A DNA stretch of 12,420 nucleotides, taken from JADKCL01 sp046050405. GTDB lineage: Bacteria > Bacteroidota > Bacteroidia > J057 > JADKCL01. A program made the position numbers and the translations under genes. Position 1 is the stretch's first letter. Each line of letters opens with the position of its first letter. The notes beneath the pieces were generated by a model. The model did not search any database and was not told the DNA's origin. It worked only from the letters and a program-made list of their open reading frames with translations. Where the stretch lies: contig JBJOPY010000255.1 of the NCBI GenBank assembly GCA_046050405.1, positions 1-12,420 of the forward strand, read 5' to 3'. This document shows, in pieces, positions 6,409-12,420 of the stretch.

Positions 6409-7236
6409 TTATTTCCTGTTCTTCTTAGAAATGATCAATCCGCTTGAGTACTTCTTCTTGCTCCGGGTGCGGTATCCCTTTGCAGGCAGGCCTTTCCGGC
6501 TACGTGGGTGACCACCTGAAGCCCTCCCCTCGCCACCACCCATGGGGTGATCCACAGGGTTCATCGCCACACCCCTTGTCCTGGGTCTACGTCCCAGCCA
6601 TCTGGAGCGGCCAGCCTTGCCCAGCTTGATGTTCATATGCTCCGAGTTTCCAACGGAACCGATCGTCGCCATGCACTCACCGAGTACCAGCCGAGACTCA
6701 CCAGAAGGAAGGCGCAAGCTCACATACTTTCCTTCCTTTCCCAGTAGCTGTGCATTGGAACCTGCACTGCGGCAGATCGCTCCGCCTTTGCCGGGATGCA
6801 GTTCTACGTTGTGTACAATGGTACCGAGCGGGATGTCCTTCAACTTCTTGGCATTGCCGACTGTGGGCTCTGCACCTTCACCTGACACCACGGACTGCCC
6901 TACCTGTAGATTCTCAGGGGCGAGCATGTAGCGCTTCTCGCCATCCGCATATTTTAGCAGCGCAATGCGTGCAGTGCGGTTCGGATCATACTCGATTGAG
7001 ACCACCTGGGCGATTACACCCACCTTTTCGCGTTTGAAGTCGATGATGCGATAGAGTTTTTTATGGCCACCTCCGATGTAGCGCATGGTGCGCTTACCCG
7101 TGTTATTACGCCCACCGGAGCGCTTTTTTCCTACTACAAGTGACTTCTCCGGCTTCGACTTGGTGATCTCCGCAAAGTCAGAAACCATCATGAAACGCTG
7201 CGAAGGAGTCGTCGGCTTTAATTTCTTGAATCCCAT
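6409..7236 (-). CDS. rplB: 50S ribosomal protein L2 (uL2)
   Basis: L2 (275 residues) is a core 23S rRNA-binding protein needed for subunit association and peptidyl transfer. Landmarks: KRSGGRNNTGKRTMRYIGGG, the OB-fold region with IDFKREKVGVIAQVVSIEYD, and an SH3-like part with GAICRSAGSNAQLLGKEGKY. The C-terminal segment is GVAMNPVDHPMGGGEGRASG. The histidine equivalent to E. coli His229 is present (residue 230), while the second position of DHPH is Met232. I recall the same DHPMGGGEGR form from other Bacteroidota. Unlike its neighbours this gene has a good Shine-Dalgarno (GGGAG, 7 nt from the ATG). The length fits the usual 273-277. Confidence 0.98.
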   Translation of the reverse strand: MGFKKLKPTTPSQRFMMVSDFAEITKSKPEKSLVVGKKRSGGRNNTGKRTMRYIGGGHKKLYRIIDFKREKVGVIAQVVSIEYDPNRTARIALLKYADGEKRYMLAPENLQVGQSVVSGEGAEPTVGNAKKLKDIPLGTIVHNVELHPGKGGAICRSAGSNAQLLGKEGKYVSLRLPSGESRLVLGECMATIGSVGNSEHMNIKLGKAGRSRWLGRRPRTRGVAMNPVDHPMGGGEGRASGGHPRSRKGLPAKGYRTRSKKKYSSGLIISKKNRK

Positions 7237-7243
7237 TTTTCAG

Positions 7244-7248
7244 CTCCC
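7244..7248 (-). promoter_or_regulatory. Shine-Dalgarno of rplB
   Basis: GGGAG on the minus strand lies 7 nt before the rplB ATG, in the short gap after rplW. It is the clearest Shine-Dalgarno in the window; most other genes have only A-rich sequence there. Confidence 0.5.
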
Positions 7249-7251
7249 AGC

Positions 7252-7554
7252 TTAGATATTCTTGTAAAAATCGATGGATTCACCCGTAAACAAGGTCACA
7301 ATGGCCTTCTTGAAGCGAGGCGACTTTCCTGAGACGAAACCCGTCCGGGTGTATCGCGTCCTGCTCTTGCCAGTGTAGATCATCGTCCGAACGCTTTTCA
7401 CATTGACACCGTAAAGTTCCTGAACCTCGTTCTTGATTTCAGGCTTCTTGCTGTCAATATCCACCTTGAATGCATATTGATTGAATTTGAGGCCATGGCG
7501 CTCATTCAAGAGCGCCATTTTCTCGGAAACAAGTGGTTTTCTGATTACACTCAT
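7252..7554 (-). CDS. rplW: 50S ribosomal protein L23 (uL23)
   Basis: L23 (100 residues) lies at the tunnel exit and docks trigger factor and SRP. It starts MSVIRKPLVSEKMALLNERH, matching the IxxPxxTEK-type opening (here LVSEK). It continues with YAFKVDIDSKKPEIKNEVQE (27-46) and LYGVNVKSVRTM, the most conserved part. The C-terminus, KKAIVTLFTGESIDFYKNI, resembles Bacteroidota L23 proteins. The ATG is 4 nt after the rplD stop, with no Shine-Dalgarno. Size and position between rplD and rplB are standard. Confidence 0.97.
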   Translation of the reverse strand: MSVIRKPLVSEKMALLNERHGLKFNQYAFKVDIDSKKPEIKNEVQELYGVNVKSVRTMIYTGKSRTRYTRTGFVSGKSPRFKKAIVTLFTGESIDFYKNI

Positions 7555-7558
7555 GGTC

Positions 7559-8185
7559 TTAGCCTAGTTGCTCATTGATCAATGATACGGCATCCTTCAC
7601 GATCACGAGTTGGTCGGCGTGAAGGATGTCATAGGTATTCAGGTCTTGGGGGCGCACAATTTGCATCTTGGGAATGTTGCGCGCAGATAGCACGACGTTG
7701 TGGTTTCCTTCCGTCAACACAAGCAACACTTTAGTCCCTGTCAGCTTCAGATTGTCCATGACCTGAACAAACTCTTTGGTTTTAGGGGCGGCGAAAGAGA
7801 AGTTCTCCAAGACCAGGATGCGTGCATCCTTTGCCTTGTAGCTAAGTGCACTCCGGCGAGCCAGACGTTTTACCTTCTTGTTCAGCTTGAAGCCGTAATC
7901 GTGTGGTCTGGGGCCGAATACACGTCCACCATGGTACATGTGCGGAGAGCGCTTGTGGCCTTGACGTGCACCGCCTGTTCCCTTCTGACGGAAAGGCTTC
8001 TTCGTAGAACCACTCACTTCTCCACGTTCCTTGGATTTGTGGGTTCCTTGACGTGCATTTGCAAGGATTTGGCGCACGTCTTGGTAGATCGCTTCATCGT
8101 TGGGTTCGATCCCAAAGATGCTCTCGGAGAGATTCACCTTTTCGCCAGTATCAGCGCCCTTGATATTCTTGACCGTTAATTCCAT
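7559..8185 (-). CDS. rplD: 50S ribosomal protein L4 (uL4)
   Basis: L4 (208 residues) reaches into the exit tunnel with a long loop and, in gammaproteobacteria, also represses the S10 operon. I chose the ATG giving MELTVKNIKGADTGEKVNLS, 4 nt after the rplC stop. The frame is open to 8215, but those 10 residues overlap the rplC end and are not L4-like. The extended loop is clear at about 45-100: RQGTHKSKERGEVSGSTKKP, then FRQKGTGGARQGHKRSPHMY and GGRVFGPRPHDYGFKLNKK. The C-terminal half has RRSALSYKAKD and VVLSARNIPKMQIVRPQDLN. There is no E. coli-like S10 leader in the window for it to act on. Confidence 0.97.
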   Translation of the reverse strand: MELTVKNIKGADTGEKVNLSESIFGIEPNDEAIYQDVRQILANARQGTHKSKERGEVSGSTKKPFRQKGTGGARQGHKRSPHMYHGGRVFGPRPHDYGFKLNKKVKRLARRSALSYKAKDARILVLENFSFAAPKTKEFVQVMDNLKLTGTKVLLVLTEGNHNVVLSARNIPKMQIVRPQDLNTYDILHADQLVIVKDAVSLINEQLG

Positions 8186-8189
8186 TTTC

Positions 8190-8870
8190 TTACTTCTCGA
8201 TAAAGATGATGCCACCTCTGTGACCCGGGATTGCTCCGGAAATCAAGATGAGATTTTTCTCGGGGATCACACGCAATATTTCAAGGTTCTGAATCTTCAC
8301 ACGGCTGTTTCCTGTCTGTCCAGCCATTCTCATTCCCTTGAACACGTGTCCTGGTGTAGAGCCAGGGCCCAGTGATCCTGGTGCACGGCCACGGTTGTGC
8401 TGTCCGTGGGTTTGACCGCCGACACCTCCGAAGCCATGGCGCTTCACTACACCTTGAAAGCCTTTGCCCTTGCTGGTGCCGATCACATCCACAAATTCTC
8501 CGGGTCGGAAAACATTCACCCCGATGGTATCACCCAATTTGGGTTCGGATCCCTTGATCTCCTCGTAGGTGGCCGCACCGTCCGCACCTTCCACCTTCTT
8601 GTAGGTGTTCGCGACGAAAAACTCTGTTTCCCAAACAATGCGTTTAGGGGTTGTAGCAGCCTTCTTGAAGTGACCGATCATGGGATTGGGGGTGTTTTTC
8701 TCCTTCTTCTCCCCGAACCCGAGCTGCAGGGCAGCATATCCGTCATTGTCAACAGTCTTGATCTGGGTGATCACGCAAGGACCCGCCTCTACGACTGTAC
8801 AGGGAATCGCATTGCGATCTGCATCATAGATGCTTGTCATTCCCACTTTTCTACCGATTATACCTGGCAT
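8190..8870 (-). CDS. rplC: 50S ribosomal protein L3 (uL3)
   Basis: L3 (226 residues) is an early assembly protein whose long loop approaches the peptidyl-transferase centre. It starts MPGIIGRKVGMTSIYDADRN. FVDVIGTSKGKGFQGVVKRH (126-145) is followed by GGVGGQTHGQHNRGRAPGSL (148-167) and STPGHVFKGMRMAGQTGNSR (171-190), all family hallmarks. The glutamine methylated by PrmB in E. coli L3 aligns, by eye, with Ser171, so that modification is not expected here. It is about 15 residues longer than E. coli L3 (209), with the extra length mainly around 84-110. The ATG lies 23 nt after the rpsJ stop. Confidence 0.98.
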   Translation of the reverse strand: MPGIIGRKVGMTSIYDADRNAIPCTVVEAGPCVITQIKTVDNDGYAALQLGFGEKKEKNTPNPMIGHFKKAATTPKRIVWETEFFVANTYKKVEGADGAATYEEIKGSEPKLGDTIGVNVFRPGEFVDVIGTSKGKGFQGVVKRHGFGGVGGQTHGQHNRGRAPGSLGPGSTPGHVFKGMRMAGQTGNSRVKIQNLEILRVIPEKNLILISGAIPGHRGGIIFIEK

Positions 8871-8893
8871 GGCCTAGTCTCTGATTATGATGG

Positions 8894-9205
8894 TCAAATC
8901 TTGATTTCCACATCTACACCACTGGGAAGTTCCAGCTTCATCAGCACGTCCACAGTCTTGGAACTGGAGCTGAAGATATCAATCAGGCGTTTGTAAGAAC
9001 AGACCTGAAATTGATCTCGGCTCTTTTTGTTGACGTGGGGCGACCTATTGACCGTAATGACATTCTTGTCAGTCGGCAGAGGAATCGGACCGCTTACTAC
9101 GGCTCCCGTAGTTTTCACCGTTCTCACGATTTTCTCCGCTGACTTGTCCAGCAGATTGTGATCGTAAGACTTCAGTTTAATTCTAATCTTCTGATTCATG
9201 CTCAT
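8894..9205 (-). CDS. rpsJ: 30S ribosomal protein S10 (uS10)
   Basis: S10 (103 residues) sits in the subunit head near S3 and S14 and, in E. coli, doubles as NusE in antitermination. Residues from KIRIKLKSYDHNLLDKSAEK (6-25) through VVSGPIPLPTDKNVITVNRS and PHVNKKSRDQF match the family fully. The end LELPSGVDVEIKI is also typical. Two in-frame ATGs compete: 9205 (MSMNQK) and 9199 (MNQK, 101 residues, closer to the common length). I list the outer one and the difference is only two residues. The gene begins 8 nt after the fusA stop, so there is no tuf gene and no room for an S10-type leader. Confidence 0.97.
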   Translation of the reverse strand: MSMNQKIRIKLKSYDHNLLDKSAEKIVRTVKTTGAVVSGPIPLPTDKNVITVNRSPHVNKKSRDQFQVCSYKRLIDIFSSSSKTVDVLMKLELPSGVDVEIKI

Positions 9206-9213
9206 ATCGAGTA

Positions 9214-11322
9214 CTATGCTTTTGCGGCAAGGCCGCGAACTTTTGCTACTACTTCATCTTGGATGTTCCGTGGTGTCGGAGCGTAGTGGGAGAACAGCAT
9301 CGTGGATGCTGCACGCCCAGAGCTGATCGTACGCAGTTGTGTCACGTAGCCAAACATCTCTGAGAGGGGAACTTTAGCTTTCACCACCCGATCTTTGCCG
9401 CGTGAATCCATTCCTTCGATCTGACCGCGACGCTTATTCAGGTCACCGACCACAGATCCCATGTATTCCTCGGGTGTTACCACTTCTACGGCCATGATGG
9501 GCTCCAACAGGATCGGATTGGCCTTGCGGCATGCCTCGCGGAAGGCCATGCGTGCGCAGATTTCAAATGAGAGGGCGTCTGAGTCCACGTCGTGGAAGCT
9601 GCCGAAGTGGAGACGCGCACGGATACCGCTTACTGGGAAACCGGCGAGAACGCCTTCACCCATCGCAGACTCCAAGCCTTTCTTGATCGCAGGAATGAAC
9701 TCCTTCGGGATCACACCACCCTTGATCTCATCCACAAATTCAAAGCTTTCGCCTTCCTTTTCAGCTGGCCCTATTTCCACGCTGATGTCGGCAAACTTCC
9801 CACGGCCACCTGTCTGCTTCTTATAAACCTCCTTGTGATCAACCTTCTTGGTGATGGCCTCACGGTAAGCCACTTGGGGCGCACCTTGGTTCACTTCCAC
9901 CTTGAACTCACGCTTCAGGCGATCCACGAGAATCTCCAAGTGAAGCTCTCCCATGCCGGAGATGATCACCTGCCCGGACTCCTCATCCGTGCGGACACGG
10001 AATGTAGGATCCTCCTCTGCCAATTTCAGGAGGCCATTCGTAAGCTTGTCATTGTCAGCTGAAGACTTAGGCTCCACTGCCAGCGAGATCACAGGCTCAG
10101 GGAAAGTCATCTGCTCCAACACGATGGGATGGTTCAAGTCACAAAGGGTATCGCCCGTCTTGATCTCCTTGAAGCCAACTGCGGCAGCAATATCCCCCGC
10201 CTCTACTTTAGGGATGGGGTTTTGCTTATTGGCATGCATCTGCAGGATGCGGCTGATACGTTCCTTGTTTCCAGAACGGGTATTCAGGACATAGGATCCA
10301 CCCTCAAGACTACCCGAGTACACCCTGAAGAATGCCAAACGGCCTACATAAGGATCTGTCATGATCTTGAATGCCAAGGCGGCAAAAGGCTCCTTGGGAT
10401 CAGGCCTGCGCAACTCGATTTGGCCGGTATCGGGATTTGTGCCCTCCACCGCATCCACATCCAATGGTGAAGGCAAGAACTGGCAGACGGCATTCAGTGC
10501 ATTTTGAACGCCTTTGTTTTTGAAGGCGGAGCCACACATCATCGGGGTAATGGTCTGGGCAACGGTTGCCTTCCGAATGGCTTCGATCAATTCCTCTGGC
10601 GTGATGTCATCTGGATTATCGAAGTATTTCTCCATCAAACGGTCGTCGTATTCGGCGACAGACTCGATGAGTTTTCCGCGCCATAGCTCCACATCGTCCA
10701 TCATGTCAGCAGGAATCGGAATTTCATTCCATGTCATCCCTTGATCAGCCTCGTTCCAGACAATTGCCTTGTTGGAAATCAGGTCTACGACACCTCTGAA
10801 TTTCTCTTCAGCACCGATGGGAATCTGGAGGGGCACGGGGTTGCCATTCAGACGCTCCGCCACTTGGCTGACCACCCCGAAGAAGTCAGCACCCGGACGA
10901 TCCATTTTGTTTACGAAACCAATCCGGGGAACCTTATATTTAGTGGCTTGGCGCCAAACCGTCTCAGATTGGGGCTCCACGCCACCGACAGAGCAAAACA
11001 ATGCAATCGCTCCATCAAGTACCCTCAGCGAACGCTCCACTTCCACGGTGAAATCCACGTGGCCGGGTGTGTCAATGATATTGATCCGGAAATCCCGGCC
11101 TTCAAACTTCCAATAGGTGGTCGTCGCAGCAGATGTAATCGTGATGCCACGCTCCTGCTCCTGCTCCATCCAATCCATGGTTGCAGCACCCTCATGCACC
11201 TCACCAATTTTGTGCACGATCCCCGTGTAGTACAGAATGCGCTCGGTAGTGGTGGTCTTGCCCGCATCAATGTGGGCCATAATACCAATGTTGCGCGTAT
11301 GCTTGAGATCTACTTTTGACAT
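9214..11322 (-). CDS. fusA: Translation elongation factor G (EF-G)
   Basis: EF-G (702 residues) is the GTPase that moves tRNA and mRNA through the ribosome and, with RRF, helps recycle it. The G domain has AHIDAGKTTTTER (P-loop, 16-28), the switch I segment ERGITITSA (57-65), DTPGH at 84-88 with catalytic His88, and NKMD at 138-141. Domain II contains FAALAFKIMTDPYVGRLAFF. Domain III has ISGMGELHLEILVDRLKREF. Domain IV contains GSFHDVDSDAL, whose His577 corresponds to the loop-tip His583 of E. coli. The length is almost the same as E. coli EF-G (704), and all motifs are intact, so this is the canonical EF-G rather than a tetracycline-resistance or EF-G2 paralogue. It lies 33 nt after rpsG. 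Confidence 0.99.
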   Translation of the reverse strand: MSKVDLKHTRNIGIMAHIDAGKTTTTERILYYTGIVHKIGEVHEGAATMDWMEQEQERGITITSAATTTYWKFEGRDFRINIIDTPGHVDFTVEVERSLRVLDGAIALFCSVGGVEPQSETVWRQATKYKVPRIGFVNKMDRPGADFFGVVSQVAERLNGNPVPLQIPIGAEEKFRGVVDLISNKAIVWNEADQGMTWNEIPIPADMMDDVELWRGKLIESVAEYDDRLMEKYFDNPDDITPEELIEAIRKATVAQTITPMMCGSAFKNKGVQNALNAVCQFLPSPLDVDAVEGTNPDTGQIELRRPDPKEPFAALAFKIMTDPYVGRLAFFRVYSGSLEGGSYVLNTRSGNKERISRILQMHANKQNPIPKVEAGDIAAAVGFKEIKTGDTLCDLNHPIVLEQMTFPEPVISLAVEPKSSADNDKLTNGLLKLAEEDPTFRVRTDEESGQVIISGMGELHLEILVDRLKREFKVEVNQGAPQVAYREAITKKVDHKEVYKKQTGGRGKFADISVEIGPAEKEGESFEFVDEIKGGVIPKEFIPAIKKGLESAMGEGVLAGFPVSGIRARLHFGSFHDVDSDALSFEICARMAFREACRKANPILLEPIMAVEVVTPEEYMGSVVGDLNKRRGQIEGMDSRGKDRVVKAKVPLSEMFGYVTQLRTISSGRAASTMLFSHYAPTPRNIQDEVVAKVRGLAAKA

Positions 11323-11355
11323 TACTGTTTTCTTATTGTACTGATGACCAGCCGA

Positions 11356-11823
11356 TTACCACTTATAGTGTGAGAATGCCTTATTGGCTTCGGCCATACG
11401 GTGGGTGTCTTCTCTCTTCTTGACAGCAGAGCCCTCTCCCCTGGATGCAGCCATGATTTCTGCTGCCAGTTTTTCTTTCATTGACTTTTCGTGGCGACCG
11501 CGCGTGTACTGGATCAGCCATTTGATACCCACGGAAACCCGCCTCGCCGGACGAACCTCGGTAGGAACCTGAAAAGTGGCTCCACCCACCCTCCGGCTGC
11601 GTACCTCCACGAATGGCATTACGTTTTCAAGTGCCTTCTCGAATACAAGTACGCCATTTTCGTTTGTCTTCTTCTCTACGATGTCCAGTGCATCATAGAA
11701 GATATGGTAGGCGGTCGTCTTCTTTCCGCCATACATCATGTTGTTCACAAAGCGGGTGATCAGCTCGTTTCCGAATTTCGGATCGGGCAACACGTATCTC
11801 TTCTTGGCTCTACTCTTTCTCAT
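11356..11823 (-). CDS. rpsG: 30S ribosomal protein S7 (uS7)
   Basis: S7 (155 residues) is the primary assembly protein of the 3' (head) domain of 16S rRNA and contacts the E-site tRNA. It starts MRKSRAKKRYVLPDPKFGNE. NNMMYGGKKTTAYHIFYDAL (27-46) is followed by the S7 signature EVRSRRVGGATFQVPTEVRP (73-92), and the protein ends HRMAEANKAFSHYKW. The length matches the 155-157 residue bacterial class. The ATG is 28 nt after the rpsL stop. In E. coli the rpsL-rpsG spacer is roughly 100 nt and holds the S7 repressor site; here it is too short for that structure. Confidence 0.98.
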   Translation of the reverse strand: MRKSRAKKRYVLPDPKFGNELITRFVNNMMYGGKKTTAYHIFYDALDIVEKKTNENGVLVFEKALENVMPFVEVRSRRVGGATFQVPTEVRPARRVSVGIKWLIQYTRGRHEKSMKEKLAAEIMAASRGEGSAVKKREDTHRMAEANKAFSHYKW

Positions 11824-11851
11824 CGTCTATTCAAGATGGATGTATTCGAAT

Positions 11852-12283
11852 TTATTTTTTCTTGCCGCCACCCTTAACCGGAGCTCCTTTTGCACCCTTG
11901 GCCGCTTGTCCTGGCTTCGGACGCTTCGCTCCATACTTGGAGCGGCGTTGACGGCGGTCATTCACTCCTGCCGTGTCCAGTGAGCCACGGACAATATGGT
12001 AACGAACCCCGGGAAGATCCTTCACACGACCGCCGCGTATCAGCACGATGGAGTGCTCCTGGAGGTTGTGACCTTCACCTGGGATGTAGGCGATCACTTC
12101 GAACTGATTGGTAAGCTTGACTTTGGCCACTTTGCGCAAAGCGGAGTTCGGCTTCTTGGGGGTAGTGGTGTACACACGGGTACATACGCCGCGCTTCTGC
12201 GGGCATGACTCCAGAGCCGGAGACTTGCTTTTATCAGTGAGGCTGAGCCGCCCTTTGCGTACTAACTGCTGAATTGTAGGCAT
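11852..12283 (-). CDS. rpsL: 30S ribosomal protein S12 (uS12)
   Basis: S12 (143 residues) lies at the decoding centre and governs accuracy. It begins MPTIQQLVRKGRLSLTDKSK. CPQKRGVCTRVYTTTPKKPN (27-46) includes Lys43, and GGRVKDLPGVRYH (84-96) includes Lys88; both are the streptomycin-sensitive residues, so no classical resistance change is present. Asp89 is the position modified by RimO in E. coli. After KRPK (120-123) comes a tail of about 19 residues rich in Gly, Ala and Lys that E. coli S12 (124 residues) lacks; similar tails occur in Bacteroidota. It is the first gene of the cluster, directly downstream of the promoter, with an SD-like TAAGGTGA just before the ATG. Confidence 0.98.
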   Translation of the reverse strand: MPTIQQLVRKGRLSLTDKSKSPALESCPQKRGVCTRVYTTTPKKPNSALRKVAKVKLTNQFEVIAYIPGEGHNLQEHSIVLIRGGRVKDLPGVRYHIVRGSLDTAGVNDRRQRRSKYGAKRPKPGQAAKGAKGAPVKGGGKKK

Positions 12284-12286
12284 AAA

Positions 12287-12294
12287 TCACCTTA
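12287..12294 (-). promoter_or_regulatory. SD-like sequence of rpsL
   Basis: TAAGGTGA on the minus strand matches the ideal TAAGGAGG at six of eight bases, but it ends only 3 nt from the ATG, closer than the usual 5-9 nt. It may be weak or non-functional. Confidence 0.4.
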
Positions 12295-12310
12295 ATTTTA
12301 AAGCGAGTGG

Positions 12311-12341
12311 CAAAATTAGGGATTGTTTTAATCCCGAACAA
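12311..12341 (-). promoter_or_regulatory. Bacteroidota-type promoter for the rpsL cluster
   Basis: On the minus strand, TTG (12341-12339) is followed by exactly 20 bp and then TAATTTTG (12318-12311), a full match to the TAnnTTTG -7 element. This is the -33/-7 architecture used by the primary sigma factor of Bacteroidota, with spacing inside the usual 19-21 bp. Transcription would begin a few bases downstream, around 12303-12307, leaving a leader of roughly 20-25 nt before the rpsL ATG. The A/T-rich run just upstream (about 12352-12370) could help as an UP-like region. Assignment is by consensus only. Confidence 0.72.
12319..12335. repeat. Perfect 6-bp inverted repeat inside the promoter spacer
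   Basis: On the plus strand, gggatt (12319-12324) and aatccc (12330-12335) are exact reverse complements with a 5-nt centre. The dyad fills most of the spacer between the -33 and -7 elements and touches the -7 box. It would not be transcribed if the predicted start is right, so it is more likely a protein-binding site, or chance, than an RNA hairpin. Confidence 0.5.
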
Positions 12342-12362
12342 GCAACGTGCTATTTTTTTCAA

Positions 12363-12370
12363 CAAAAATA
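12363..12370 (-). promoter_or_regulatory. Possible second, upstream -7 element
   Basis: TATTTTTG on the minus strand also fits TAnnTTTG, but no TTG or TTTG sits at 19-21 bp upstream. The best partner is TTTC (12391-12388) at 17 bp. It may be a weak tandem promoter or just an A/T-rich chance match. Confidence 0.25.
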
Positions 12371-12377
12371 TCAACAG

Positions 12378-12400
12378 ACCAACTTTCGAAACATGTTGGT
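12378..12400. repeat. Inverted repeat upstream of the promoter
   Basis: Plus-strand accaac (12378-12383) and gttggt (12395-12400) are perfect 6-bp reverse complements around an 11-nt centre that itself contains the palindrome tttcgaaa. It could be the stem of a terminator for a gene beyond the right edge, since T-containing sequence follows on both strands, but neither side has a clean T-run directly after the stem. An operator is the alternative. The remaining 20 bases to the right edge show nothing assignable. Confidence 0.4.
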
Positions 12401-12420
12401 ATTTCTTTCAGGCTTTAGCT

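Noticed and set aside
8397..8996. 199-codon plus-strand open frame opposite rplC and the rpsJ end
   Set aside because: Shadow of rplC; it has no domain signal and crosses a gene boundary.
10741..11319. 192-codon open frame on the plus strand opposite fusA
   Set aside because: EF-G coding is unambiguous here; the plus-strand frame has no family resemblance and arises from codon bias of a conserved gene.
12372..12395. Tiny 7-codon open frame (MFRKLVC) upstream of rpsL as a leader peptide
   Set aside because: It lies upstream of the predicted transcription start and has no attenuator-like structure downstream.
1..12420. Mobile elements, CRISPR arrays, tRNA genes, toxin or defence genes
   Set aside because: None is visible; all but the rightmost 137 bases and short junctions are filled with conserved translation genes in canonical order.

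Overview
This window is one long, uninterrupted ribosomal-protein gene cluster, entirely on the minus strand and read from the right edge to the left. It holds 24 genes: rpsL, rpsG, fusA, rpsJ, rplC, rplD, rplW, rplB, rpsS, rplV, rpsC, rplP, rpmC, rpsQ, rplN, rplX, rplE, rpsN, rpsH, rplF, rplR, rpsE, rpmD and a partial rplO. This is the joined str, S10 and spc operon series. The left edge cuts rplO after 86 codons. The usual next genes (secY, infA or rpmJ, rpsM, rpsK, rpsD, rpoA, rplQ) would lie beyond it.

The organism is most likely a member of the Bacteroidota. The promoter in front of rpsL matches that phylum's unusual -33/-7 consensus (TTG, 20 bp, TAnnTTTG). Nearly all genes lack a Shine-Dalgarno sequence. 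tuf is missing between fusA and rpsJ. Several proteins carry family traits I associate with this phylum: L2 with DHPMGGG, L23 ending in GESIDFYKNI, L15 starting MNLHTLKPTEGSTK, and basic tails on S12 and S3. I cannot place it below phylum level from the sequence.

Layout: 12284-12420 is the only sizeable non-coding stretch and carries the promoter region, with two inverted repeats. 11356-12283 holds rpsL and rpsG, 9214-11322 holds fusA, 3909-9205 holds the S10 block, and 1-3905 holds the spc block. Intergenic gaps inside the cluster run from a 1-nt overlap (rpsS/rplV) to 33 nt (rpsG/fusA). There is no room for internal leaders, and I see no internal terminator or promoter, so long co-transcription with translational coupling is the likely arrangement. 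The products are 23 proteins of both ribosomal subunits plus elongation factor G, which drives translocation on the finished ribosome.

This is a conserved housekeeping region. I found no sign of mobile DNA, CRISPR, a defence system or an undescribed system. The points worth a second look are modest: the promoter with a dyad in its spacer, the absence of the E. coli-type autoregulatory leaders, the RG-rich tail of S3, the long N-terminus of L22, and a single good Shine-Dalgarno in front of rplB. Several start codons (rpsH, rplE, rplX, rplD, rpsJ) needed a choice and are explained in their entries.
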